Under the pieces are notes generated by a model. It did not search any database, was not told the origin of the DNA, and worked only from the letters and a program-made list of their open reading frames with translations. The position numbers and the translations under genes are program-made. A DNA stretch of 18,791 bases from Deltaproteobacteria bacterium (GTDB lineage Bacteria > UBA10199 > DSSB01): the NCBI GenBank assembly GCA_020440745.1, contig JAGRNM010000004.1, positions 1 through 18,791 of the forward strand. Reading direction: 5' to 3'. Positions 1 to 7,462 of this stretch are shown piece after piece; within the stretch, counting starts at the first letter, position 1; each line of letters starts with the position of its first letter.

Positions 1-17
1 TTTAAGCTCAGTTTAGT

Positions 18-1409
18 TTAAAAAACGGGAGGGGGGCCCAAGTCGGGGACTAATTTGTGAAAGTTTTCTTCTAAATCCTCAAAACGGGTGTATTCATTAA
101 AAAACTTTAAACGCACATGACCAATGGGCCCATTGCGCTGTTTACCAATAATAATCTCAGCCACACCCTTATCAGGGCTTTCACGATTATAGACTTCGTC
201 TCGGTAAATAAACAAAATCACATCAGCATCTTGTTCAATGGCACCGGATTCACGTAAGTCACTTAATTGAGGTTTTTTTTCCTGCCTAGACTCCACACTA
301 CGATTAAGCTGACTTAAGGCAATCACTGGCACACTCAGTTCTTTGGCCAAAGCTTTTAAAGAACGACTAATATCGCTAATTTCCCTCTCACGACTTTCTG
401 TGTTATCGCTTCGCATTAACTGTAAATAGTCCACGACAATCATGCCTAATTGGTGTTCTTTTTTAAGACGCCTAGACTTAGCGCGCATTTCTAAGACACT
501 AATGGCCGGCGTATCATCAATAAATAAAGGAGACTCACTTAAAGTACTGGCCGCTTGGGTGAGCTTAGGCCAATCACTCTCTTTTAAAAATCCCCCCCGT
601 AACTTAGAGCTGTCTACCTTAGCCTCACTACAAAGCATTCTTTGCACCAACTGCTCTTTAGACATTTCTAAGGAATAAATAGCCACTCCCTGTTTAGTCT
701 GCCTAGCACCGTTGAGGGCCAAGTTAAGGGCAAAGGCTGTCTTACCCATCGAGGGCCTACCCGCTACAATCACTAAGTCCCCTGCCTGAAAACCACTGGT
801 CATTTCATTAAGTCTTTTATAACCCGTCGGCATACCGGTAACGGTACTTTTGTTTTCATAAAGTTTTTCGATGTTTTTAAAACTTTCTTTAACAATAGAC
901 TTGATGGGATAAAAGCTTTGTCTAATATTGCGCTCACTAATTTCAAAAAGTTGACGCTCGGAGCGATCTAAAAAAGCTTCCACGTCCTCACAGGGACCTA
1001 AAGCGCCTTCTCCCATTTCATTAGCAACGACCAAGGCCTGACGCAGCATGGCTTTTTCTCTGATAATTTTAGCATAGGCCATGACACTCTGAGTGGTAGA
1101 AGCTTGAGAAGCTAATTCAGCCAGATAAGCCCGCCCTCCACTTTGTTCTAGATCTCCTTGATTTTCTAAGTCATGACTTAAGGTAACCGTATCAATGGGC
1201 TCGGCTTTTTCTGCCAAACGCACCATGGCTTCAAAGATTTTGCGATGGGAGCCTTTGTAAAAATCATCAGGGCGAATAAAGTCTACGATCTTATGAATAT
1301 TTTGACCGTTTAGAAGAATAGATCCTAAAAGGGAGACTTCTGCCTCTAAAGCTTGAGGTGGCAATCCTTTGCCAGAACTAGCAAGCGAAGCAAGCGCAAG
1401 AGACGGCAT
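18..1409 (-). CDS. dnaB: Replicative DNA helicase DnaB
   Basis: Hexameric 5'-3' helicase that unwinds DNA at the replication fork and recruits primase. The 463-aa product has the usual family length. Residues about 15-120 form the N-terminal primase-interacting domain, followed by a linker and a RecA-like ATPase domain from about 185. Walker A is GRPSMGKT (217-224) and Walker B is IVVDYLQL (324-331). The late segment GKQRNGPIG matches the arginine-finger/DNA-loop region. No intein or insertion is visible. The ATG at 1409 follows a GGGAG-type ribosome binding site and lies 23 nt after the rplI stop, so the two are probably co-transcribed. It is the last gene of the ispE-to-dnaB cluster in this window. 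Family and role are very secure; operon membership is inferred from spacing. Confidence 0.98.
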   Translation of the reverse strand: MPSLALASLASSGKGLPPQALEAEVSLLGSILLNGQNIHKIVDFIRPDDFYKGSHRKIFEAMVRLAEKAEPIDTVTLSHDLENQGDLEQSGGRAYLAELASQASTTQSVMAYAKIIREKAMLRQALVVANEMGEGALGPCEDVEAFLDRSERQLFEISERNIRQSFYPIKSIVKESFKNIEKLYENKSTVTGMPTGYKRLNEMTSGFQAGDLVIVAGRPSMGKTAFALNLALNGARQTKQGVAIYSLEMSKEQLVQRMLCSEAKVDSSKLRGGFLKESDWPKLTQAASTLSESPLFIDDTPAISVLEMRAKSRRLKKEHQLGMIVVDYLQLMRSDNTESREREISDISRSLKALAKELSVPVIALSQLNRSVESRQEKKPQLSDLRESGAIEQDADVILFIYRDEVYNRESPDKGVAEIIIGKQRNGPIGHVRLKFFNEYTRFEDLEENFHKLVPDLGPPPVF

Positions 1410-1432
1410 TCTTCTCTCCCTTTCATGATTAT

Positions 1433-1885
1433 TTAAGCTTTAGCCACTACTTCTACTTTAATCTCGGCTGTAACATCACTATGAAGCTTGATAGCTACAG
1501 GATAAGTCCCTAGCGTTTTAATACGTTCACCCAACACAATGTGATGACGGTCTAGCTTAAAGTTTTCGTCTTGTTTTTCTAAGGCCTCTGCGATTTCCAT
1601 ATTGGTGACAGAACCAAAGAGTTTTCCTTCTTCTCCGGTTTCTTTTTCTAAAGTTAGGACTAGATCTTTTAATTTAGCAGCGAGGCTTTGAGCTTGCTCA
1701 AGGGCGTTTTGGTTTTTAAGACGGATGCTTTCTTGCTGTCTTGTTAAAGATGATAAGTTGTTAGAACTAGCAAGTAAGCCTAAACCTTTGGGTCCCAAAT
1801 AATTTCTAAAATAGCCGTCTTTAACTCTGACTTTTTCTCCTGCACGGCCAAGGGTGGGCACGTCTTTAGTTAAAATAACTTCCAT
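1433..1885 (-). CDS. rplI: 50S ribosomal protein bL9
   Basis: Structural protein of the large ribosomal subunit that binds 23S rRNA near the L1 stalk. The 150-aa product shows the two-domain plan. The N-terminal RNA-binding domain begins MEVILTKDVPTLGRAGE and contains VKDGYFRNYLGPKGLG. A long connecting helix rich in K, E, Q and A follows, then a C-terminal domain with FGSVTNMEIAEAL. A longer open frame reaches 1972, but the ATG at 1885 is chosen because it has AAGGAG upstream and matches the canonical N terminus. It sits 55 nt after the DUF2232 gene and 23 nt before dnaB. Its leader shares a 21-nt block with the rplY leader. Confidence 0.97.
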   Translation of the reverse strand: MEVILTKDVPTLGRAGEKVRVKDGYFRNYLGPKGLGLLASSNNLSSLTRQQESIRLKNQNALEQAQSLAAKLKDLVLTLEKETGEEGKLFGSVTNMEIAEALEKQDENFKLDRHHIVLGERIKTLGTYPVAIKLHSDVTAEIKVEVVAKA

Positions 1886-1940
1886 AATAAACTCCTTTTT
1901 AAAAAATAAATTAAGGTTTATGCTCTTTGTTTTTGCTCTA

Positions 1941-2933
1941 TCAAGAAGAGTTCTGGCTAGAGCCACCATCACCTCTTTTTAAAAACCTCTCTCTAAGGTC
2001 TAACCAAGCATCAAAAAAACCTACAGCCACTAAAATAGGTCCCAAGACGTAGAGGGATACTAAAAAGAAGAAAAAAAAGGCAACCCTAATCCAGCCTGGA
2101 GGCAAAAACCTTTCGGAAAAAAAAGAAGCAATGGCTAAACCTTGAAAAAAATACAATAAAATCAAAAATTGCAGAGCATTATAAGCTAGCCAAATCAACC
2201 ACTCCCAACCAGACTGCTGATCTTGCGGAAGGTAATTTTTTCCTAAGACTAAGACCAATACAGCAATAGTCACCCAAACAAAGCCAAAAGAAATCTTCAG
2301 TCGCTCAAAAGGAGGCAATTTAGCAAACAAGCCATGAAATATAAAAACCCTTTTGGCTAACATTAGGTTAATTAAAGCACTAAACAAAAAAAGGCTAAGC
2401 CAAAAACCAGGCAAAAGCTTTAAACCGGCTTCTACAACAAGGGTGCTATTTTCTCCCAATTCCTGAGCCATTCTGGGATTCTGGCTTTTAAGTTCTAATA
2501 AAAATTCTTTTTGTACTCCCTGCATCCAAAGGTTTAATTGTCCCCAAAGGGAAGACAAATCTCCACCAAAGTTAAGGAAAAAAACCAAAAGTCCCACTAT
2601 TAATGCCACTAGCACAGAAAGAAGACTGATGACTTCGTAACGAGTGGATTTTTTTTCTAAAAAAGCTAGAGCTAAGCCTAAGAAGGAAGAAGAAGCATAA
2701 AGAGCCAAGGTCAAGGATTTTAATAAAAGAGAGTAATCTCCGCCTATTTCACTAAAATAAGCTAAATGAAAAATAAGATAGATCCCAACTAGCCCTAAGC
2801 ACCAAGAAGCCACCGCGCTTTTCCAAGACCAACGTTTAGCAGCATATAAAAAAGGAAAAGGCGCTAAAAAAGCTAGGACTCGACTACCAAGTAATAGGTA
2901 GGAAATCAAAGCTGGCAAGAGCAAGGCTTTCAA
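1941..2933 (-). CDS. DUF2232 multi-pass membrane protein
   Basis: Predicted inner-membrane protein of 330 aa with roughly eight hydrophobic segments. Clear ones lie near residues 3-30, 42-60, 70-92, 102-122, 170-190, 215-232 and 255-305. The short hydrophilic C terminus is rich in G and S. Genes of the DUF2232 (YybS-like) family typically sit between rpsF/rpsR and rplI, which is the main support for the family call; the biochemical role is unknown. The start is a TTG at 2933 preceded by AAGGAAG at good spacing, and no ATG fits. It follows rpsF by 72 nt, with no room for the rpsR gene usually found there. The membrane nature is secure; the family assignment rests on context and hydropathy. Confidence 0.8.
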   Translation of the reverse strand: MKALLLPALISYLLLGSRVLAFLAPFPFLYAAKRWSWKSAVASWCLGLVGIYLIFHLAYFSEIGGDYSLLLKSLTLALYASSSFLGLALAFLEKKSTRYEVISLLSVLVALIVGLLVFFLNFGGDLSSLWGQLNLWMQGVQKEFLLELKSQNPRMAQELGENSTLVVEAGLKLLPGFWLSLFLFSALINLMLAKRVFIFHGLFAKLPPFERLKISFGFVWVTIAVLVLVLGKNYLPQDQQSGWEWLIWLAYNALQFLILLYFFQGLAIASFFSERFLPPGWIRVAFFFFFLVSLYVLGPILVAVGFFDAWLDLRERFLKRGDGGSSQNSS

Positions 2934-3005
2934 TTAAGGCTTCCTTTCTTGACCTTTCAAGCGCTTAAGTCCGCTAAGTCTCTTTCTGATCACTTTGCTT
3001 TAGAA

Positions 3006-3512
3006 CTAGCTATCTGCATTCTCATCTTCCCCGTAGGCTTCCTCACCCGTATCGGAATTTGCAGAAAGATTCCTATCTTCACGGGGAGCACGATAGTCTC
3101 TATTAGCAAAAGAACGACCGGAACTCTCGGACGAACTAGCAGAATCACTAGCATAACGACTAGCAGGCTCTTCAGGAGGAGAAGGAGGCGTACCGGGATT
3201 TTTTAACCTAGCTTCCGCATCGACTTCATCCGCAACCTGCACACTTATAAATTTTAAAACACTATCATCGTATTTTAAAAGGCGCTCTAACTCCGCCGTC
3301 ACATTGCCTTCGCTTAAGTAGCTAAGATAAAAATAACGACCAAACTTTTCTTTTTTGACTTCATAAGCTAATTTGCGCTTACCCCAATCCACTTGATGTA
3401 AGGTCTTAGCACCAAATTTTTCTAAGGCGCCTTGAAGTTTTTCTTTAAGTTTAGCACCGGCCTCGGAAGTGATATCCGGTTTGGTTAGATAGATAGTTTC
3501 GTACTCACGCAT
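3006..3512 (-). CDS. rpsF: 30S ribosomal protein bS6 with extended acidic/serine tail
   Basis: Small-subunit protein that binds the central domain of 16S rRNA as a heterodimer with bS18. Residues 1 to about 100 form the conserved ferredoxin-like domain: MREYETIYLTKPDI at the start, then VDWGKRKLAYEVKK and GRYFYLSYLS. From about residue 108 the protein continues for some 60 residues in a low-complexity tail rich in P, S, R, D and E. That makes 168 aa against about 95-135 for most bS6 proteins; acidic tails are known in the family, and in E. coli RimK adds glutamates there. The ATG at 3512 has AAGGAG upstream. The partner gene rpsR is absent downstream. Confidence 0.97.
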   Translation of the reverse strand: MREYETIYLTKPDITSEAGAKLKEKLQGALEKFGAKTLHQVDWGKRKLAYEVKKEKFGRYFYLSYLSEGNVTAELERLLKYDDSVLKFISVQVADEVDAEARLKNPGTPPSPPEEPASRYASDSASSSESSGRSFANRDYRAPREDRNLSANSDTGEEAYGEDENADS

Positions 3513-3541
3513 GATAAACTCCTTGTGGACTTAAAATAAGG

Positions 3542-3563
3542 CCCCAACACTTATTTATTGGAG
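3542..3563 (-). promoter_or_regulatory. Hairpin in the pth-rpsF intergenic leader
   Basis: On the minus strand CTCCAA and TTGGGG form a 6-bp stem (one U-G pair) around a 10-nt loop, followed by CCTTATTTT. It lies about 30 nt before the rpsF start and could be a weak attenuator or processing site. Expression of rpsF is regulated by S6:S18 binding in some bacteria, but the bulged CCG motif of that leader is not evident here, so the role is unassigned. Confidence 0.35.
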
Positions 3564-3575
3564 CAAGGAATAAAA

Positions 3576-4142
3576 TTAAGCTCGCTTGCTATGAAGCAAA
3601 AGCTGAGCGGCGTCAAGATCTTCTCTTAAAAAAAGCTCAACCCCCTCCGCCCAATGGGGCCAATTTTCCTCTAAAAACTGCTCTTCCTCTTTAGAAAAAT
3701 CAGAAAGCACAAAATTAGTAACTGATTTTCTGGCAGGACGGCCAATTCCTAGACGCAAACGATAAAAGTCCGTGTGTCCTAGGTTTTCTTTTAAAGAACG
3801 AATCCCATTATGGCCCGCAGTCGAAGAAGCCCTGTGTAATTTAACCTGCCCAAAGGCTAAATCCAGCTCATCATGAATCACCAATAGATCCTTAGGATCG
3901 AGCTTATAAAACTGAAGCCACTGGGCCACCGAACGTCCGCTTAAATTCATGTAGGTTTGAGGCTTAATCAGTAAGACTTTTTGATCCTTGTAAAAGCCCT
4001 CGCCGTAGCAGGACTGAAACTTTTCTCGATCAATTAAAAACCCCCACCGTTTAGCCAGGTAATCCAAAAAAACAAAGCCAATGTTATGACGATGTTTTTG
4101 ATACTGGGTACCAGGATTTCCTAAACCCACTATTAGCTTCAT
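3576..4142 (-). CDS. pth: Peptidyl-tRNA hydrolase
   Basis: Cytoplasmic esterase that releases peptides from prematurely dropped peptidyl-tRNAs so that the tRNA can be reused. The 188-aa protein has the full bacterial Pth pattern: LIVGLGNPG at residues 3-11, the catalytic histidine in RHNIG (H19), QTYMNLSG around N66, VIHDELDL with the activating D91, GHNGIRSL around N112 and LGIGRP near 131-136. The start ATG lies only 8 nt after the rplY stop and has no convincing ribosome binding site, suggesting translational coupling to rplY. The rplY-pth pair is a common bacterial arrangement. No anomaly was seen in the key residues. Confidence 0.98.
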   Translation of the reverse strand: MKLIVGLGNPGTQYQKHRHNIGFVFLDYLAKRWGFLIDREKFQSCYGEGFYKDQKVLLIKPQTYMNLSGRSVAQWLQFYKLDPKDLLVIHDELDLAFGQVKLHRASSTAGHNGIRSLKENLGHTDFYRLRLGIGRPARKSVTNFVLSDFSKEEEQFLEENWPHWAEGVELFLREDLDAAQLLLHSKRA

Positions 4143-4150
4143 GAGGACAC

Positions 4151-4798
4151 TTATTTCTTTTCTTCGGACTTGGCTTCTTTAGCTTCAGCCTTTCCTTCTT
4201 CTTCAGATTCACTAGCTACTACTGGACTTGGTTCTGCTGAAGCGGGTTCTACCACTGTAGCTACTGTAGTATTGCCGGGGGTTAGCGCTTCGATACCCTC
4301 TGGTAATTTTAGATCCGCGACGTGCAGATTATCACCAGAAGCTAAAACGCTTACGTCAACTTCAATAAAAGCAGGGATTTTGTCAGGGAGACAAGAAATC
4401 TCTAACTGACGCAAACTGTGCTCCAGAATACCGCCTTCTTCTTTTACACCTTTAGCAATTCCCACCACATGGATTGGCACCTCTAATTTTATTTTTTTAG
4501 ACAAGTCTACTTTATGAAAATCGAGGTGTAAAAAGTCTCTTGTTAAGACGTGGGCTTGGTGTTCTCTTAAAACCACCGGCACGCTTTGCTCTCCATCAAT
4601 ACTTAAATTAATTAAGGCATTAATGCTTTCCATACCAGCTACTGCTCGATTAAAAGCGTGGGCTTCTATTTCTAAAGGAACAGTCTCCGCTCCTTTTCCA
4701 TAAAGGATCGCTGGAATACCGCCCGAGGCACGAATTTTACGGGCAGCTCCTTTGCCAATGTTTGAACGACTTTTTGCTTGGATTTCTAAACGTTCCAT
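4151..4798 (-). CDS. rplY: 50S ribosomal protein bL25 (long Ctc form)
   Basis: 5S rRNA-binding large-subunit protein of the long, two-domain Ctc/TL5 type. The 215-aa product has an N-terminal L25 domain (MERLEIQAKSRSNIGKGAAR, then GGIPAILYGKG) and a C-terminal beta domain from about residue 95 (KIKLEVPIHVVGIAKGVKEE), with LPDKIPAFIEVDVS near 137-150. The last 30 residues are an A/E/K/S-rich acidic tail, common in the family. AAGGAG precedes the ATG at 4798. The gene lies 46 nt after prs and 8 nt before pth. The leader shares a 21-nt block with that of rplI. Confidence 0.96.
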   Translation of the reverse strand: MERLEIQAKSRSNIGKGAARKIRASGGIPAILYGKGAETVPLEIEAHAFNRAVAGMESINALINLSIDGEQSVPVVLREHQAHVLTRDFLHLDFHKVDLSKKIKLEVPIHVVGIAKGVKEEGGILEHSLRQLEISCLPDKIPAFIEVDVSVLASGDNLHVADLKLPEGIEALTPGNTTVATVVEPASAEPSPVVASESEEEGKAEAKEAKSEEKK

Positions 4799-4844
4799 AG
4801 GAACTCCTTTTTAAAAAATAAAAATTAAGTGGTAGCTCTTTTAC

Positions 4845-5795
4845 TTATATAAATAAGGAAGAAACACTACTGCGATGGTTAATACGGTTAATGGCCTCCG
4901 CCAAAAGAGGCGCTAAAGATAGCACTTTAATTTTTGGTGATTGCTCTTTAATCTTTGATTGTTCAATAGTATTGGTAATCACCAACTCTTCTAAAACGGA
5001 CTCATTAATTCTTTGCAAAGCAGGACCGCTTAAAACACCATGGGTTGCACAGGCATAGACTTTTTTAGCTCCCCGCTCTTTTAAAGCCTTAGCAGCTTGA
5101 GTTAAAGTGCCTCCTGTATCCACCATATCATCAATAATAATAGCGGTTTTTCCCTCTACTTCTCCGATAATATTCATCACCTCAGACTCATTGGGACGAC
5201 GACGGCGTTTATCAATTAAAGCTAAAGAGGTCTCTAAATGTTTTGCATAAGCCCTAGCTCTTTCGGTTCCTCCAGCATCTGGAGTCACTACAACCCAAGG
5301 CTGAGGCACATTTTGCTTAATATAATCAATCATCACCGGCTTGGCATAAAGATGATCAAAAGGAATATTAAAAAAACCCTGGATCTGCCCAGCATGTAAG
5401 TCCACCGACACTACCCGATGAGCCCCAGCAGCAGTAATAAGGTCCGCCACTAGCTTAGAGCTAATCGGTGTCCGTGGAGCTACCTTACGATCCTGTCTGG
5501 CATAACCATAGTAAGGAATAACAGCTGTAATACGCTCAGCACTAGCCCTCTTAAGGGCATCTACCATGATCAAAAGCTCCATCAGGTTTTCATTGGCTGG
5601 ATAACTGGTAGACTGGACGACAAAAACATCCTTGCCTCGCACATTTTCTTGTATCTCTACCCAGACTTCTCCATCAGAAAAACGTTTGACCTCGGCCTTG
5701 CCCAAACCCACCTTGAGGTAACGACAAATTTCCTCAGCCAAAGACTGATTAGCCTGGCCACTAAACACCATGATTTCTTCGTGTAAGTTAGACAT
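4845..5795 (-). CDS. prs: Ribose-phosphate pyrophosphokinase (PRPP synthetase)
   Basis: Makes PRPP from ribose 5-phosphate and ATP for nucleotide, histidine and NAD synthesis. The 316-aa product has FSDGE and the flexible-loop segment YYGYARQDRK, then VDLHAGQIQGFF with the Mg/ATP-contacting histidine, and the PRPP loop IIIDDMVDTGGTLT. Two starts are possible. ATG 5795 (MSNLHEE, 316 aa) lies 7 nt from the tRNA-Gln 3' end and has only a run of T upstream. ATG 5771 (MVFSG, 308 aa) has a weak GAAGAAA upstream. The frame remains open through the tRNA, but that part is not protein coding. rplY follows after 46 nt. Confidence 0.96.
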   Translation of the reverse strand: MSNLHEEIMVFSGQANQSLAEEICRYLKVGLGKAEVKRFSDGEVWVEIQENVRGKDVFVVQSTSYPANENLMELLIMVDALKRASAERITAVIPYYGYARQDRKVAPRTPISSKLVADLITAAGAHRVVSVDLHAGQIQGFFNIPFDHLYAKPVMIDYIKQNVPQPWVVVTPDAGGTERARAYAKHLETSLALIDKRRRRPNESEVMNIIGEVEGKTAIIIDDMVDTGGTLTQAAKALKERGAKKVYACATHGVLSGPALQRINESVLEELVITNTIEQSKIKEQSPKIKVLSLAPLLAEAINRINHRSSVSSLFI

Positions 5796-5802
5796 AAAAA
5801 AA

Positions 5803-5875
5803 CTGGGGCGGCAGGATTCGAACCTGCGGAATGCCGGAATCAAAATCCGGTGCCTTACCACTTGGCGACGCCCCA
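5803..5875 (-). tRNA. tRNA-Gln (anticodon UUG)
   Basis: A 73-nt cloverleaf on the minus strand. The acceptor TGGGGCG pairs with CGCCCCA, followed by discriminator G at 5803. The anticodon stem CCGGA/TCCGG encloses loop TTTTGAT, giving anticodon TTG for CAA codons. The T arm contains GGTTCGAATCC. The 3' CCA is not encoded, so a CCA-adding enzyme is required. It lies directly upstream of prs. Confidence 0.97.
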
Positions 5876-5913
5876 AAATCCCGAAAGTTTCTAGCCAAAA
5901 AAGGGCGCTCTGA

Positions 5914-5940
5914 ACTATTACGGAAGCGGACTGGTGTCAA
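5914..5940 (-). promoter_or_regulatory. Possible promoter for tRNA-Gln/prs
   Basis: A perfect TTGACA -35 hexamer lies at 5940-5935 on the minus strand, about 60 nt upstream of tRNA-Gln and downstream of the spoVG terminator candidate. The -10 is poor: TAGTTC after 17 nt, or TAATAG after 14 nt. The perfect -35 and its position favour a promoter, but the weak -10 keeps confidence low. Confidence 0.4.
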
Positions 5941-5966
5941 GGAGACTATCAAGGAAAGAAAATAAG

Positions 5967-5989
5967 AAAAAAATAGGGGCGAGCCACCC
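5967..5989 (-). terminator. Weak intrinsic terminator candidate after spoVG
   Basis: On the minus strand GGGT-GGCTC-GCCC forms a short stem followed by CTA and seven T. An upstream CCCA (5999-5996) can pair with TGGG (5990-5987) instead, which would disrupt the terminator stem. The stem is only 4 bp, so termination is likely partial. Confidence 0.4.
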
Positions 5990-6065
5990 AACTACTGGGA
6001 TTTTGGCCTTAAAGCACTTACTAAACTTAACCTTGCTGTCAGGGGCCCTCAAAAATAGAGGATTC

Positions 6066-6395
6066 TTAAGACGCTAAAGACACTTGGGCAGCGTCGGGAT
6101 TCTCTGTTGGTAAGACCTGAGCATCATCCAAGACTTTTGCCCGCTCCTGCTCAAAAGCATCTAGCACTTTTTCCTCAATTTGAGAACGAAACTCATTATT
6201 GAGAGGGTGTGCTACATCACGAAAGGTCCCATCCTTTCGCTTTTTAGAGGGCATGGCTACAAAAAGACCATTATTACCATGAATGATTTTTAAGTCCCTA
6301 ACCACAAAACAATCATCCATTGTAATGGTGGCATAGGCTTTTAGTTTTTCTTCACCTTCTGAAACTAAAAAAACACGAACTTCCGTAATGTCCAT
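6066..6395 (-). CDS. spoVG: SpoVG family nucleic-acid-binding regulator
   Basis: Small cytoplasmic protein of the SpoVG family, known as a site-specific DNA/RNA-binding regulator in Firmicutes and spirochetes and present in Bdellovibrio-type genomes. The 109-aa product carries the family core: DITEVRVFLV at the N terminus, KLKAYATITMDDCFVVRDLKI, then the conserved loop GLFVAMPSKKRKDG with the basic binding surface, and DVAHPLNNEFR. The C terminus is a helical E/R/K/Q-rich tail. A TTG lies one codon earlier, but the ATG at 6395 has the better distance to AAGGAG. It follows ispE by 68 nt and precedes tRNA-Gln. Its local targets are unknown. Confidence 0.96.
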   Translation of the reverse strand: MDITEVRVFLVSEGEEKLKAYATITMDDCFVVRDLKIIHGNNGLFVAMPSKKRKDGTFRDVAHPLNNEFRSQIEEKVLDAFEQERAKVLDDAQVLPTENPDAAQVSLAS

Positions 6396-6463
6396 CAAAA
6401 ACTCCTTCCATCACAGGCTAAAAAGCAGCCCATCTTCCTTTAAGCAGATTTTAATAGAAAAAC

Positions 6464-7333
6464 TCAAGCTTTCTTAGAAGTGCCTACCGTTTCTGCTTCA
6501 AAGATCTGCCAGGTCTCGGGAGCATTTTTCTTAAATTTTTCAAAGGCTTTGTGCAATGAGTTCTTATCAGAAAAAATTCCAAAAATAGTAGGACCACTCC
6601 CTGTCATCATACTAGCTGAGGCTCCCGAGGCTATCATTTCTTCTTCAATCTCTTTTAAGACAGGAATCTCTCTAAAAGTAATCCTTTGAAGGTCATTATG
6701 CAGCACATCGATAACATCTTTCTTAGTACGATAGCTTAAAGGAAGCTCCTCAAGTTGGCGATGGCGCCTGGAAGAACTAACTCGATGATACACAGCAGCC
6801 GTCGAGACACGAATCCCAGGGTTGATGACCAATAAAGGCAGTTTAGGCAAGCTTTTGATAGGGGTTAATTCGTCACCCATACCCTCAGCTAAAGCCGGGG
6901 CTTCTAAAATAAAGAAAGGAACATCACTACCCACTTTAGCACCAATCTTAACTAGTTTTTCAGTAGGAAGCTTTAGCTTTAAAAGATCATTAATGCCTTT
7001 AATAACCGTAGCCGCGTTGCTGGACCCCCCTCCCATACCACTGGCCACCGGGATATGCTTCTTAATAGAAACCTCTACCCCCACATTACGACTAGAATAA
7101 GCCAGGATCTCCTTTAAAGCCCTAAAGGCAATGTTTTCTTCATCATCAGGGACTGATTCGTGGTCACAGGTCACGCTGAGATTTTTTTCAACAATAGAAA
7201 TTTCCACCTCATCGGCGATACCGGTTACCAGGTCCATAATGTTTCTTAAATTATGGTAACCATCCGAACGCTTATCTAAGACATCGAGGCGTAAGTTAAT
7301 TTTTGCTGGAGAGAGAAGCTTAAGACTTTGCAT
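6464..7333 (-). CDS. ispE: 4-diphosphocytidyl-2-C-methyl-D-erythritol kinase
   Basis: GHMP kinase that phosphorylates CDP-ME in the non-mevalonate (MEP) isoprenoid pathway. The 289-aa product has the N-terminal SPAKINLRLDV with active-site K11, the glycine-rich ATP loop PVASGMGGGSSNAA (95-108), the catalytic Asp in GSDVPFF (D137) and the C-terminal GSGPTIFGIF motif. A longer frame begins with TTG at 7384, but ATG 7333 gives the canonical N terminus. There is no proper ribosome binding site, and a strong promoter lies so close that the transcript may begin 2-4 nt before the ATG. First gene of the minus-strand cluster; divergent from rlmE. Confidence 0.97.
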   Translation of the reverse strand: MQSLKLLSPAKINLRLDVLDKRSDGYHNLRNIMDLVTGIADEVEISIVEKNLSVTCDHESVPDDEENIAFRALKEILAYSSRNVGVEVSIKKHIPVASGMGGGSSNAATVIKGINDLLKLKLPTEKLVKIGAKVGSDVPFFILEAPALAEGMGDELTPIKSLPKLPLLVINPGIRVSTAAVYHRVSSSRRHRQLEELPLSYRTKKDVIDVLHNDLQRITFREIPVLKEIEEEMIASGASASMMTGSGPTIFGIFSDKNSLHKAFEKFKKNAPETWQIFEAETVGTSKKA

Positions 7334-7342
7334 AAGCCTGGA

Positions 7343-7371
7343 CCTATAACTCTTATGGCTAAGGCTGTCAA
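7343..7371 (-). promoter_or_regulatory. Sigma-70-type promoter of the ispE cluster
   Basis: TTGACA (7371-7366), a 17-nt spacer and TATAGG (7348-7343) on the minus strand make a near-consensus promoter (6/6 and 4/6). The expected start point is around 7335-7337, only a few bases before the ispE ATG at 7333, implying a leaderless or almost leaderless mRNA. Confidence 0.7.
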
Positions 7372-7462
7372 CGGCGGGAAGCAAGCTTAAGACTACCCCT
7401 ATTAAAATCTTATTAAATTAAAGCTAGACACTCAGCTCAGAAAAACCCAACACTAGGCACCT

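Noticed and set aside
2949..3206. Plus-strand 85-aa open frame opposite the end of rpsF
   Set aside because: It is antisense to the low-complexity Ser/Arg tail of bS6, has no ribosome binding site and gives an Arg/Ile/Thr-rich product typical of a shadow frame.
5788..5991. 67-aa minus-strand open frame across the tRNA
   Set aside because: It runs through tRNA-Gln and the terminator candidate; the protein has no coding character.
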